Assembly: GCA_013359265.1 (NCBI GenBank)
Contig: JABWCD010000002.1
Coordinates: 1-64,000, forward strand
Length of the DNA: 64,000 bases
Origin: Candidatus Hydrogenedentota bacterium
GTDB lineage: Bacteria; Hydrogenedentota; Hydrogenedentia; Hydrogenedentales; SLHB01
Direction: 5' to 3'
The notes beneath the pieces were generated by a model. It made no database searches and was not told the DNA's origin. It worked only from the letters and a program-made list of their open reading frames with translations. A program made the position numbers and the translations under genes. Below are positions 51,103 through 60,464 of this stretch, piece by piece; position 1 is the stretch's first letter; each line of letters starts with the position of its first letter.

Positions 51103-52653
51103 TCACATTTCGCCCGTCAGACCCGCGGTTACCGTGCCCTGGAGCCGGTTAATAAAGGGGTACAATGACGGTTCAATCAGATCGATCATGAGCCAGGGCG
51201 CCATGCCGACAAACAGCAAGGTCGCCACAAGCAGGCCCGTAGAAAGTTTTTCTGTCAGCGTGGCGTCGCGAAGCTCCTCGAAGTGCGGGTCCCTGATCGG
51301 ACCTTGAAACACCATCGCAAGGCCGCGCAGTACATACACAGCAGTGACTACAATCGAAAGCGTCGCGATGATGGTGAGTGTGCGCGTCGCGATCGTGTTG
51401 GACCATGGATTGCCGAAGAACCCGCCAAGGAACACGTGCGTTTCCGCGACGAATCCGGACAGCCCCGGCAAGCCGAGGCTTGCCAGACCCGCGATGTAAA
51501 AAGACGTCGCCAGCCACGGCATGACCTTCGCAAGCCCGCCCATTTCGGGGATGACGCGGGTATGCGTGCGGCCGTAGACAATGCCAATCAGCCCGAAGAA
51601 GAGTCCGGTCATAATACCGTGACTGAACATTTGCAGCACCGCGCCTTTGAAGCCCATGAGGTTCAACGCCGCTACGCCGAACAGCACGAACCCGCAATGG
51701 CTGACGGACGAGTACGCGGTGAAGTACTTCAAGTCGCGCTGCATGATCGCGCCGAACGATCCGTACAGAATGTTGATCGTCGTGAGGCCCATGAAGAAGA
51801 GCGCCCACGCCTTCGCGCCTTCGGGCAGCACGTATACGGCGATGCGCAGCGCGCCGTAGCCGCCGAGCTTCATCAGCACGCCGGCGTGCAACATCGACAC
51901 AGCGGTTGGCGCGGAACTGTGCCCGTCAGGCGACCAGGTGTGAAACGGAAACAGGGCGCCGATCACGCCGAACCCTACAAAGATCATCGGGAAGAACCAC
52001 CACTGGAAGCGGCCCGAGTAGGAGACCGAGGCGAGTTGTTGCAGGTCGAAAGTGTGCAGGCCGGATTCGTGGTACAGCGCCAGGAACCCGACGAGCACAA
52101 ACGCGCTGCCTACGAGGAGCATGAGCGTCAGCTTCATCGCGGCGTATTCTTTCGGCCCCGTGCCCCAGATGCCGATGAGCAGGTACATGGGCAGTACGGC
52201 AAGTTCGTAGAACATGAAGAAGAGAAACAGGTCGTAGCTGAGGAAAACCCCGAACACGCCCGTGACCAGCAGCAGGAGCAGCGCGAAAAATTCCTTCGTG
52301 CGCGTCTCGACGTTCCAACTCGCAAGCACGCCGCAGAAGATGATGATCGACGTCAGCACGACCATGCTCGCGGAGATGCCGTCGATGCCAACGAAGTATT
52401 GGATGCCGAGCGGTTCGAACCAAGCCACGCGTTCGACGAGATACAGTTTCGTCAGCGTCGCGCCGCGCAAGAGTTCCACGTCGCCCGCGGCCTCGACCCA
52501 ATAGCGGTACACGACGTACGCGGTGAGCGCGAGGCCGGCGCCCGTGCCTGCGGCGGAAATCCACCGAATGGACCGCCAGTGCCGCTCGGGCACGAGCACC
52601 ACCGCCACCATCGTCAGGAACGGCAGTGCGATCAGCCAACTGACAAGGCCCAT
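51103..52653 (-). CDS. nuoM: complex I subunit M
   Basis: 516 residues, about 14 helices, ND4/NuoM antiporter-like subunit. FPFHTWSPDGHSSAPTAVSMLHAGVLMKLGGYGALRI and RDLKYFTAYSSVSHCGFVLFG are the conserved channel segments, and ELAVLPMYLLIGIWG holds the essential TM5 Glu. Between nuoL (30 bp upstream) and nuoN. Confidence 0.95.
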   Translation of the reverse strand: MGLVSWLIALPFLTMVAVVLVPERHWRSIRWISAAGTGAGLALTAYVVYRYWVEAAGDVELLRGATLTKLYLVERVAWFEPLGIQYFVGIDGISASMVVLTSIIIFCGVLASWNVETRTKEFFALLLLLVTGVFGVFLSYDLFLFFMFYELAVLPMYLLIGIWGTGPKEYAAMKLTLMLLVGSAFVLVGFLALYHESGLHTFDLQQLASVSYSGRFQWWFFPMIFVGFGVIGALFPFHTWSPDGHSSAPTAVSMLHAGVLMKLGGYGALRIAVYVLPEGAKAWALFFMGLTTINILYGSFGAIMQRDLKYFTAYSSVSHCGFVLFGVAALNLMGFKGAVLQMFSHGIMTGLFFGLIGIVYGRTHTRVIPEMGGLAKVMPWLATSFYIAGLASLGLPGLSGFVAETHVFLGGFFGNPWSNTIATRTLTIIATLSIVVTAVYVLRGLAMVFQGPIRDPHFEELRDATLTEKLSTGLLVATLLFVGMAPWLMIDLIEPSLYPFINRLQGTVTAGLTGEM

Positions 52654-52683
52654 GTCTCGTTACTTTCCCCCAACTGCGCCGCG

Positions 52684-54675
52684 CTACACGAGCGCGGCCC
52701 ACAAGATCAGAATCACGAACGCCACGCCGCCTGTGAACCACAGGCCGTAGGTTTGCACCTGGCCGGTTTGCGCGTGGCTCAACAACCGCCCGCTGGTACG
52801 CGTCGCCCAGCCGCTCGCATCGACGCCGCCGTCCACGACGCGCTTGTCGAACCATGCGATGGGCCGCGCGATCCGCCGAAAGATAATTTTGTGCGTGACG
52901 AACAGGTACATCTCGTCGAAATAGAATTTTTGTTTCACGGTGCGGTAGACGATTCCCAATGCCGACGCGGCCGCGCGCGCGCGGCTTCCGTCACCGATAT
53001 AGAAATATGCGGCGGTGGCGGTCCCAAGCAGTGCGACAAGTGTCGCGGGAATTGCGATTGCCAGGTTTACCCCGTGATGCGCTTCGTGTTCGCCGATGCC
53101 GACGTATTGGCCCATGGGGACAAATCCGGTTACCGCGGACAACACGGCGAGCAGCGCCATGGGCATCCACATGACGGCGGGCGCTTCGTGCGCGTGTGAC
53201 GCGCCCTCGCCGCGGCCTTGTCCCCAAAACGTGACGAAGTAGATGCGAAACATGTAGAACGCGGTCAGCCCCGCCACGAGCATCGACACGCCAAAGACGA
53301 TCGGGTGCCCGTTTGCAAGCGACGACGCGAGGATTTCGTCTTTCGAGAAGAACCCGGCAAACGGCGGAATGCCGCTGATGGCGAGTGTTGCGATCAGAAA
53401 CGTGACGTGCGTGATAGGCATCTTCTTTGCCAGACCGCCCATCTCCCAGATCGAGTTCGTGTGGACCGCGTGAATGACGGCGCCCGCGCCGAGGAACAAC
53501 AGCGCCTTGAAGAACGCGTGCGTGAACAGGTGGAACATGCTCGCTGTGTATCCGCCCGGGTGTTCGATAGTGCTCACGCCGAGCGCAAGCATCATGTAAC
53601 CCAACTGGCTCAAGGTCGAGAAGGCGAGCACGCGCTTGATGTCGTCCTGCGTCGTGCCGATGACCGCCGCGAACAGGCTTGTAAACGCACCGACGCATGC
53701 AACCACCGCCAGCGCCGTTCCGCTGAACGCGAACGCGGGGAACAGCCGCGCCACGAGATACACGCCGGCGACTACCATTGTCGCCGCGTGAATGAGCGCG
53801 GACACCGGTGTCGGCCCTTCCATCGCGTCCGGCAACCAGATGTGCAGCGGGAACATCGCGCTCTTGCCCGCCGCGCCCATGTATACGAGCACCATTGCGA
53901 GCGTGAGGAGATTGATTCCAATAAACGTGATGCCGAGTCCGGAGAATTCCGCGAGAAACGCGGGGTGGTTGAGATAGGCGAAATCGACCGGCTGGACGTG
54001 GGCCAGCCCGTTTGCTGCCGCGCCGACTTCCGCCGACCATGCGGGATACAGCCGGAAGCCCCAGTAGCTGAGAATAATCACGCCCACGAGGAAGCCCAGG
54101 TCCGCGAACCGTGTGACGATGAACGCCTTCTTCGACGCGGCAACGGCGGTCGGTTTGGTGTAGTAGAACCCGATCAACAGGAAACTGCTCACGCCGACGA
54201 GTTCCCAGCAGACATACATTTGGATGATGTCGGGCGCGACGACTAGCCCGAGCATGCTGAACGTGAACAGGTTCAGAAACGTGAAATAGCGGCCGAAGCC
54301 GTGTTCTCCGTGCATGTACGCGTTGCTGTAAATGTGTACCAGCGCGCTGACGGTCGTCACCACAATCATGAGCAGCACGGAGATCGGGTCGACCAGCACG
54401 CCGACATTGACCGACAGCCCCGGCTGGTACCGCAGCCATTCGAACGACCACGGCACCAGGGCCGGGTGCTCGTGGCCCGGAGGGTACGCCGTGAAGTATT
54501 CCCACGCCAGCATGTACGCGCACGCGGCAGACGCCACGATCGCGAGCGTGCCCACGATGCCCGCGCCGCGTTTCGAGATCGGACTGATCAGCAGCCCGTT
54601 CACGGCGAACGACGCAAGCGGCAGCGCGGGTATCAACCACGCGTGCTGCATCATCCATCCGGCGCCGTTCGTCAT
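52684..54675 (-). CDS. nuoL: complex I subunit L
   Basis: 663 residues, about 16 helices including the long C-terminal lateral-helix region. ND5/NuoL hallmarks: ELVGVSSFLLIGFYYTKPTAVAASKKAFIVTRFAD (TM5 Glu), PLHIWLPDAMEGPTPVSALIHAATMVVAGVYL, and IKRVLAFSTLSQLGYMMLALG. The most distal pump of the membrane arm. It starts 4 bp after the nuoK stop. Confidence 0.95.
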   Translation of the reverse strand: MTNGAGWMMQHAWLIPALPLASFAVNGLLISPISKRGAGIVGTLAIVASAACAYMLAWEYFTAYPPGHEHPALVPWSFEWLRYQPGLSVNVGVLVDPISVLLMIVVTTVSALVHIYSNAYMHGEHGFGRYFTFLNLFTFSMLGLVVAPDIIQMYVCWELVGVSSFLLIGFYYTKPTAVAASKKAFIVTRFADLGFLVGVIILSYWGFRLYPAWSAEVGAAANGLAHVQPVDFAYLNHPAFLAEFSGLGITFIGINLLTLAMVLVYMGAAGKSAMFPLHIWLPDAMEGPTPVSALIHAATMVVAGVYLVARLFPAFAFSGTALAVVACVGAFTSLFAAVIGTTQDDIKRVLAFSTLSQLGYMMLALGVSTIEHPGGYTASMFHLFTHAFFKALLFLGAGAVIHAVHTNSIWEMGGLAKKMPITHVTFLIATLAISGIPPFAGFFSKDEILASSLANGHPIVFGVSMLVAGLTAFYMFRIYFVTFWGQGRGEGASHAHEAPAVMWMPMALLAVLSAVTGFVPMGQYVGIGEHEAHHGVNLAIAIPATLVALLGTATAAYFYIGDGSRARAAASALGIVYRTVKQKFYFDEMYLFVTHKIIFRRIARPIAWFDKRVVDGGVDASGWATRTSGRLLSHAQTGQVQTYGLWFTGGVAFVILILWAALV

Positions 54676-54679
54676 TGCG

Positions 54680-55012
54680 TCAACCCTTCATCGAGTTCAT
54701 TTGGTTCACGTCGACACTGCCGCGCAGGCGGTACAGCGCGACGACGATCGCCATGCCCACCACAATTTCGGCCGCGGCCATGACGATGATGAAGATCGCC
54801 ATGACGTGGCCATCGACGGCATCCGGCGCGATAAAGCGATTGAAAGCTACAAAATTCAGTGCCGCCGCGTTCAGCATGATCTCGACGGCCATCAGGATCG
54901 CGATGGCGTTGCGGCGCGTGAGCAATCCGTAAAGGCCTATCGCGTACAGGACGGCGCACAACGTCAGCCATTCCGCTATCCCCGGCGCAAAGCGTGCCAG
55001 CAATTCCGTCAT
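54680..55012 (-). CDS. nuoK: complex I subunit K
   Basis: 110 residues, three helices. AIGLYGLLTRRNAIAILMAVEIMLNAAALNFVAF has the two conserved membrane Glu/Asn positions of ND4L/NuoK (E in MAVEIMLNA), and the second Glu is in MAAAEIVVGMAIVVALYR. Overlaps the nuoJ stop by 4 bp (translational coupling). Confidence 0.95.
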   Translation of the reverse strand: MTELLARFAPGIAEWLTLCAVLYAIGLYGLLTRRNAIAILMAVEIMLNAAALNFVAFNRFIAPDAVDGHVMAIFIIVMAAAEIVVGMAIVVALYRLRGSVDVNQMNSMKG

Positions 55013-55629
55013 GGTTTGCCCCCGGCGGGCGGCGATTCGTCCTGGACGCGGGCGGGATGCAGAATCGTTTCGCCGCGAAGGTCGCCGCCGGTTGTAAATG
55101 GCTGGTCTTTTGGCGGCGTCTTGCGCGCGACGACCGTGCCGCCGACGACCGCCACCAGCAGCAACAGCGAAACCACTTCGAACGGAAGGAGGTATCCCGC
55201 CGATCCCCTATCGAGAAGCGCCACGCCGATTTTGTGGATTTCGTCGCCAGACGGCGCTGCGTTCGGCACGACGGGGAACTCCGTTGCGCGCAGGGCCATG
55301 CACGAGATGAGCATAAACGCAATTGAAAACACCGCGCCGAACGCACGGGTCGCCGCGCGCGGATGGTCTTCCAAAAGCTCCGACGATCGGGTCAGCATAA
55401 TTGCAAACACGATCAGCACGACAATGCCGCCGACGTATACGAGAATCTGAACGCCCGCGAGAAACTCCGCGCGCAACATGACATAGAATCCCGCGCTGAG
55501 CGCAAGCATACCCATCAGGCCGAGCGCGGCGCGCAGGAGTTGGCGCGCGTTGACCGCGGCCAGCGCGAGCACGACAACGGCGATCGACAACCCGTAGAAC
55601 AGGACGGTGTATGTGGCGTCCGCGATCAT
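55009..55629 (-). CDS. nuoJ: complex I subunit J
   Basis: 206 residues, five helices. The third helix AGVQILVYVGGIVVLIVFAIML is the conserved ND6/NuoJ segment with the pi-bulge-type glycine-rich stretch. A C-terminal hydrophilic tail (about 170-206) is longer than usual. It overlaps both neighbours by 4 bp. Confidence 0.95.
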   Translation of the reverse strand: MIADATYTVLFYGLSIAVVVLALAAVNARQLLRAALGLMGMLALSAGFYVMLRAEFLAGVQILVYVGGIVVLIVFAIMLTRSSELLEDHPRAATRAFGAVFSIAFMLISCMALRATEFPVVPNAAPSGDEIHKIGVALLDRGSAGYLLPFEVVSLLLLVAVVGGTVVARKTPPKDQPFTTGGDLRGETILHPARVQDESPPAGGKP

Positions 55630-56447
55630 GCCGCCCCCGGGGCCTGTTCGGGACCGCCCGCGTGGTGTTCAAGCGCAAGCGCGGCGGTCAAGGGTGGAAG
55701 GTTTGGGAGTCCGGTTCCATTGAGCGGCACCGGCCCGCCGTAGCGGTCGCGCTTCTCGATCATCCGCTTGCGCACTTCCGGGTTCGCCTCGTCCTGAATC
55801 AGATTGATGCGCGGCCCGGCGAGCCTGTTCAGGTTGTATACCAGCAGGCGCCGGTCGTACACGGCGTTCTCGAACCCACCGGTCATCTCGATCGCGTCCC
55901 AGGGGCACGCCTGCACGCACGCGTTGCAGAACATGCACGAGTCCAGCCGCCACACAAAGCGATCGATCTCGCGATCGTCGAGAATCTCGCCGTGGCGCGT
56001 CATGATGCGTATGGACGCGTTCGGGCACGCCTCTTCGCACTTCGCGCAGCCGGTGCAATTGTGGTACCAGCGCGTTTCGTCGTCCTCGCGAATCCACTCT
56101 GCCGCGACGTTTGCGTCGGTCTGCGTCTCGTGGGCGAGGTGCTCGAGCAGCGCCGCGTGCGTTTCGTGCGCGGTTTCGTTCGGAAACTTGAATCGCAGGT
56201 TTCCGCGAAACCGTTCGGTGAGCGTCAAGGTATCGCGGTTCTCCGGATACTGCCGGGTAACGATGTCTTCCGGCGACCAGAAATAGCGCAGCGTAAGCCA
56301 CATTCCCTTGAACAGCCCCAGCACCGCGTTGAACGCGACGTGCAGCCGGCTCGGCGGTTGGTTGCGCAGGACCAGGGCCACCGGCACGACCTTGCCGGCG
56401 ATCTGGCGTTGCTCGTTGACGACCCGTATGGAGTGGATCATACCCAT
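55626..56447 (-). CDS. nuoI: complex I subunit I (two [4Fe-4S] clusters), long form
   Basis: 273 residues, about 100 more than typical NuoI. The two ferredoxin motifs CTGCAKCEEACP and CMFCNACVQACP (about 130-185) carry clusters N6a and N6b. Extra sequence: an N-terminal part (IHSIRVVNEQRQIAGKVVPVALVLRN), an insert before the first cluster (about 85-125, acidic and His-rich) and a Pro-rich tail. An ATG two codons downstream is an alternative start. It links NuoB to the peripheral arm. Starts 2 bp after nuoH ends. Confidence 0.93.
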   Translation of the reverse strand: MGMIHSIRVVNEQRQIAGKVVPVALVLRNQPPSRLHVAFNAVLGLFKGMWLTLRYFWSPEDIVTRQYPENRDTLTLTERFRGNLRFKFPNETAHETHAALLEHLAHETQTDANVAAEWIREDDETRWYHNCTGCAKCEEACPNASIRIMTRHGEILDDREIDRFVWRLDSCMFCNACVQACPWDAIEMTGGFENAVYDRRLLVYNLNRLAGPRINLIQDEANPEVRKRMIEKRDRYGGPVPLNGTGLPNLPPLTAALALEHHAGGPEQAPGAA

Positions 56448-56449
56448 GG

Positions 56450-57577
56450 CTATGGCGCCGCCACCGGGAACGGATACGCGTTCGTAAGCACCACGACCGA
56501 CGCGACCAGCAGGTTAGCGAACCCGATCGGCAACAATACCTTCCATTCGAGGTGCATGAGTTGATCCACGCGCAAGCGCGGGAACGTCCAGCGAAACCAC
56601 ATGATGATGAAAATGATTGCGGTCGTCTTACCGATGAACCAAAGCGCCGGGGGAATCGCGTCCATCGACGCGTTGAACGCCGACCAGTCGCCGATGTGAA
56701 ACGGCATCCAGCCGCCGAGAAACAGCGTTGCGGTCAACGCCGACACCGTAAACATGTTGATGAACTCGGCGAGGAAGAAGAAGGCGAAGCGCAGGCCGGA
56801 GTATTCCGTATGGAAACCCGCCGTCAACTCGGATTCGCCTTCAGGTATGTCGAAAGGAGTGCGGTTCAACTCGGCGGTCGACGCGACGAGATAGATTAGA
56901 AACGCGCAAAGTCCCGCAGCGTGGCCGCGCCAAATCCACCAGCCCGATTCCTGGCTGTGCACAATGCCGGAGAGCGACATCGTGCCGGAGAACAAGACGA
57001 CGACCAAGAGCGCGAGCGTGGCGGACAGCTCGTACGAGATGATCTGCGCGCCCGCGCGCATGGCCCCAATCATCGACCACTTGTTGTTCGAACTCCATCC
57101 CGCAATCAGGATTCCCATCACGCCGAACCCACCGATGGCGGTGATGAACAAGATGCCTATATTGAGGTCGGCGACTTGGGCGGCGGGCGAGTATGGAATG
57201 AGCGCCAAGAGAACAACCGGCACGAGCAGTGCGAGGAACGGCGCCAGCATGTGCAGCCAGCGGTCGGCCATCCGCGGTACGAAATCTTCCTTGAACACAA
57301 GCTTGACCGTGTCCGCGACCGTCTGCAACAGACCGAAGGGCCCTACGCGCATTGGCCCGACGCGGCACTGGAAGTGCGCGGCGACCTTGCGCTCGATATA
57401 GATCAGCGCCATTCCGAGGAACGACAGCAGCAGCGCCACGCCGGCCATTGACGCGAGGAAGTAGCCCGCCGTGAGCCAGAGGTTCTCATCGGCCGAATCC
57501 GCCGCGCGTTGAGCGACGGTGATCGTCTGCCAGACGCGGCCGGCCGTGGGCGGCGGCTGTATATCCGTTGCGTTCAT
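56450..57577 (-). CDS. nuoH: complex I subunit H
   Basis: 375 residues from ATG 57577, which overlaps the nuoD stop (ATGA); the much longer open frame upstream is a shadow of nuoD. Quinone-site subunit at the junction of membrane and peripheral arms: IYIERKVAAHFQCRVGPMRVGPFGLLQTVADTVKLVFKED and TPFDIPEGESELTAGFHTEYSGLRFAFFFLAEFINM are the two conserved loops. An N-terminal soluble extension (about 1-45) is longer than in E. coli. Confidence 0.95.
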   Translation of the reverse strand: MNATDIQPPPTAGRVWQTITVAQRAADSADENLWLTAGYFLASMAGVALLLSFLGMALIYIERKVAAHFQCRVGPMRVGPFGLLQTVADTVKLVFKEDFVPRMADRWLHMLAPFLALLVPVVLLALIPYSPAAQVADLNIGILFITAIGGFGVMGILIAGWSSNNKWSMIGAMRAGAQIISYELSATLALLVVVLFSGTMSLSGIVHSQESGWWIWRGHAAGLCAFLIYLVASTAELNRTPFDIPEGESELTAGFHTEYSGLRFAFFFLAEFINMFTVSALTATLFLGGWMPFHIGDWSAFNASMDAIPPALWFIGKTTAIIFIIMWFRWTFPRLRVDQLMHLEWKVLLPIGFANLLVASVVVLTNAYPFPVAAP

Positions 57578-58737
57578 CGATCGATGTCCGGTATGACCAA
57601 ATCGAGGCTCGACTGGATTGCGATAAAGTCGGCGATACGCCAACCCGCGGCGATTGCCGTAACTACCCAGAGGTTGTTGAAATTGGGCGAGCGGAAGTGC
57701 AGCCGGTACGGCGTTTTGCTCGTTCCGTCGGATGCGGCGAGCACTCCGAATACGCCGCGCGCCGTTTCCACATGTCCATAGTGCAGGCCTTCTGGAAGGA
57801 TGATGTCGTCGTTGTATCGCAGCGTAGCGATCGGGCCTTCTGGGATATTGTCGATGAGTTGCTCGATGATGCGAATGGATTCCCGCATTTCTTCGAGCCG
57901 CACGTAGTACCGGTCCCAGCAGTCCCCGACGGCGCCAACGACGACGTTGAACTGCACCTTGCCATACATGCCGTAGGGCTCGGCTGCGCGCAGGTCGTAT
58001 GGGACGCCGCTCGCGCGCAGGATCGGCCCGGTGCACCCGAGCGCAAGCGCGCGCGCACCGTCGATCATGCCGATGTTGCGCAGACGCTCCTGGAAGATCA
58101 CGTTTCCGCTCAACAGCGTCTCGTATTGTTCGATGCAGTCTTTCAGGTACGGAAGGAGTTTCTTCACCTTCGCGGCAAAATCGGGCTTGATGTCGTACAT
58201 CAGCCCGCCGGGCTGAATGTAATTCATCGTGAGCCGCGCGCCGATTGTTTCCTCGAAGATTTCGCCGATGATCTCGCGCTCGCGGAACCCGTAGAGAAAC
58301 GCCGTGTACGCGCCGAGGTCCATGCCCGTCACGCCCCACCACAGCGCGTGACTCTGGAGACGCTGGAGTTCCGCCATGATTGTGCGAATCGTTTCGATGC
58401 GATAGTTCGTCGGAATGCCCGCGGCGGCTTCGACCATCCGTGCGACGGCCCAGTTGTTCATAATCGCGGACAGGTAATCGAGCCGATCGGTATACGGAAC
58501 GATCTGGCGGTAGGTCAGGTGTTCGCACATCTTCTCGACGCCGCGGTGGACGTATCCTGGAACGGGAATGACGTGCTTGACCGTCTCGCCGTCCAGCCGC
58601 AGCACGACGCGCAACGAGCCGTGCGCGATGGGGTGCTGAGGCCCCATGTTGACGAGGTATTCCTGCGTCGTCAGTTCGCTGTCGGCAATGAGCGGCGCGT
58701 GCAGCAGTTCGTCGAGCGTTCGGACCTGCACGCTCAC
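57574..58737 (-). CDS. nuoD: complex I subunit D (49-kDa)
   Basis: 387 residues from GTG 58737, overlapping the nuoC stop (GTGA); a second GTG two codons on is possible. MGPQHPIAHGSLRVVLRLDGE (quinone-site His loop), PYTDRLDYLSAIMNNWA, ALWWGVTGMDLGAYTAFLYGFREREIIGEIFE and the DIDR C-terminus are all conserved. Forms the quinone cavity with NuoB. Confidence 0.95.
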   Translation of the reverse strand: MSVQVRTLDELLHAPLIADSELTTQEYLVNMGPQHPIAHGSLRVVLRLDGETVKHVIPVPGYVHRGVEKMCEHLTYRQIVPYTDRLDYLSAIMNNWAVARMVEAAAGIPTNYRIETIRTIMAELQRLQSHALWWGVTGMDLGAYTAFLYGFREREIIGEIFEETIGARLTMNYIQPGGLMYDIKPDFAAKVKKLLPYLKDCIEQYETLLSGNVIFQERLRNIGMIDGARALALGCTGPILRASGVPYDLRAAEPYGMYGKVQFNVVVGAVGDCWDRYYVRLEEMRESIRIIEQLIDNIPEGPIATLRYNDDIILPEGLHYGHVETARGVFGVLAASDGTSKTPYRLHFRSPNFNNLWVVTAIAAGWRIADFIAIQSSLDLVIPDIDR

Positions 58738-59198
58738 TTCGGCAGCTCCAGCATGTACTCGTCCTGATAATCTTTGCGCAACGGAAACCCCGGCCAGTCG
58801 TCTTCGAGAAACACGCGGCGCAGGTCGGGATGGTTGTCGTAGAGCACGCCGAGAAGATCGTAGGCCTCGCGTTCCTGCCATTCCGCGATCGGCCAGATGC
58901 CGCATACGGACGGCGCGATCGGTTCCGATCGCTTGACGTTTGCCGTTACAAACATCGAGTGCCCGTGGACCGAAGAGTATAGGACGTACACCAACTCGAA
59001 TCGGTTTTCGTGAGGCACGTCTACGGCCGTGTGGGTCAGGAGCAAATCGAATTGCAGTTCGGGGTGGTTGCGCAGGGATTTCATGACGCCGAGCAAGTCT
59101 TCCACGGCAACCGCAATGGCGGCGCGATCCGCATGCGGCCTGTGTTGCACGGTGGGATGAAGCGACCCAATCAGCGTGAGGAGGCTTTCCGAATCCAT
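58734..59198 (-). CDS. nuoC: complex I subunit C (30-kDa)
   Basis: 154 residues from ATG 59198. [78 protein letters not shown] holds the family signature E-R-E-x-Y-D-x-x-G-V and W-x-G-x-P-L-R-K-D-Y. Overlaps nuoB by 28 bp and nuoD by 4 bp. Confidence 0.95.
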   Translation of the reverse strand: MDSESLLTLIGSLHPTVQHRPHADRAAIAVAVEDLLGVMKSLRNHPELQFDLLLTHTAVDVPHENRFELVYVLYSSVHGHSMFVTANVKRSEPIAPSVCGIWPIAEWQEREAYDLLGVLYDNHPDLRRVFLEDDWPGFPLRKDYQDEYMLELPK

Positions 59199-59863
59199 TC
59201 TCTCACCTTTTGGGCCCAGGGTTTCTCGTTCGCGGATTTTTCGACGTCGATCACGTTTTCGTCGATCAACGTGCCGCGGATTTCCTTGCGAATCTCGTGG
59301 ATCGTCACGTCTTCCGGCAATGCAGCCATGACCGGCTTTCGGCGAATCCCCGGTTCTCGAATCGTCTCGCCTTCGCGAATCATGCGTTGGAGCGTCAGCA
59401 GCCCCCAAAAGAAGGCCTCGGGCCGCGGTGGACATCCCGGCACATATACGTCGACCGGGATGACTTCGTCGGCGCCGCGGACGACGGTGTAGGAGTTGTA
59501 CATGAACGGCCCGCCTGAAATGGCGCACGATCCCGTTGCGATCACGTATCTCGGTTCGGCCATTTGTTCGTAGAGCAGGCGCATGCGCGGCGCCATCTTC
59601 TTCACGATCGCCCCCGCAATGACCATCAGGTCGGCCTGCCGCACGGAGGCGCGCGCCACCTCCGCGCCGAAGCGCGAAAGGTCGTGGTGCGACGCGCCCG
59701 TGGCCATCAGCATTTCGATCGCGCAGCACTTCGTGCCAAACATGAGCGGCCACAGGCTGTTCGATCGCGCCAGATTGATCGCCTGGTCCAGCCGCGTGAT
59801 CGCGACCGAGCCGCCGGGAAAACGCTCGACTATGCCCGGCAATTTCTCGAGCGCTACACCCAT
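59171..59863 (-). CDS. nuoB: complex I subunit B (cluster N2)
   Basis: 230 residues from ATG 59863, which overlaps the nuoA end by 10 bp. Cluster N2 ligands: [15 protein letters not shown] (tandem Cys), [12 protein letters not shown] and [18 protein letters not shown]-terminal extension of about 50 residues ([35 protein letters not shown]...) goes beyond the usual end. Note that the E. coli-type tandem Cys is intact. Confidence 0.95.
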   Translation of the reverse strand: MGVALEKLPGIVERFPGGSVAITRLDQAINLARSNSLWPLMFGTKCCAIEMLMATGASHHDLSRFGAEVARASVRQADLMVIAGAIVKKMAPRMRLLYEQMAEPRYVIATGSCAISGGPFMYNSYTVVRGADEVIPVDVYVPGCPPRPEAFFWGLLTLQRMIREGETIREPGIRRKPVMAALPEDVTIHEIRKEIRGTLIDENVIDVEKSANEKPWAQKVREWIRKASSR

Positions 59864-60231
59864 TCCAGGACCCCTTTCCGCCACGCGTACACGAGGCCGA
59901 GGATGAGGACGAACATGAAGATGGCCATCTCGATGAGTCCGGGCAGCCCGACGGCGCGGAACACGACCGCCCATGGATACATCAGCGCCGCTTCAACGTC
60001 GAATACAAGAAAGAGCAGGCCGAAAAGGTAGTAGCCGACGTTGAACTGAATCCAGGCCTGGCCGATGGGTTGCTCGCCGCATTCGTAGGGGATGTCCTTG
60101 AGCCCGCCGGGACGTCGCGGCGCGACCAGACGGGAAACGACCAGCCCTCCGGCCACCATCGCGGCGGCCAGCACGACCATCGCCAAAACGAACAAAAATT
60201 CCACTTCGGCATTTAAGGCCAAGCGGCACAC
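59854..60231 (-). CDS. nuoA: complex I subunit A
   Basis: 125 residues from GTG 60231, with GGGGAAGG about 9 nt upstream. Three helices; [43 protein letters not shown] is the ND3/NuoA core with the quinone-gate loop Cys (YECG) and the acidic TM2. First gene of an 11-gene operon nuoABCDHIJKLMN running to 49638. No nuoE, F or G gene accompanies it. Confidence 0.95.
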   Translation of the reverse strand: MCRLALNAEVEFLFVLAMVVLAAAMVAGGLVVSRLVAPRRPGGLKDIPYECGEQPIGQAWIQFNVGYYLFGLLFLVFDVEAALMYPWAVVFRAVGLPGLIEMAIFMFVLILGLVYAWRKGVLEWV

Positions 60232-60310
60232 CGCTTTAGCCTTCCCCCCGGCTACCCGTTCCCCCTGGCTTCTGTCCCGATACGCCAGCGAATAGCCGAA
60301 TATATATGAA

Positions 60311-60340
60311 ATTGTACCTTTTTATCGCACCAATTCGCAA
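60311..60340 (-). promoter_or_regulatory. putative sigma-70 promoter of the nuo operon
   Basis: On the minus strand TTGCGA, an 18-nt spacer and TACAAT. Start of transcription would be near 60304, about 70 nt before the nuoA GTG. A match of 4-5 of 6 in each box; a plausible housekeeping promoter but unproven. Confidence 0.55.
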
Positions 60341-60464
60341 ACGCGAGGAGGGGCGTCAATGCGCGTGTCTTTTTGGGGGGGCGTTTGACTCGAGTGGGCG
60401 CACCGGCACGGGACGGGCGCCGCACTGCCCCCCGCGTTGGAACCGGAACGTGTCCGGTAAACTG

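Noticed and set aside
51283-53199. 638-codon open frame on the plus strand
   Set aside because: Antisense to nuoM and nuoL, composition dominated by H, R, E and A typical of shadows, with no domain.
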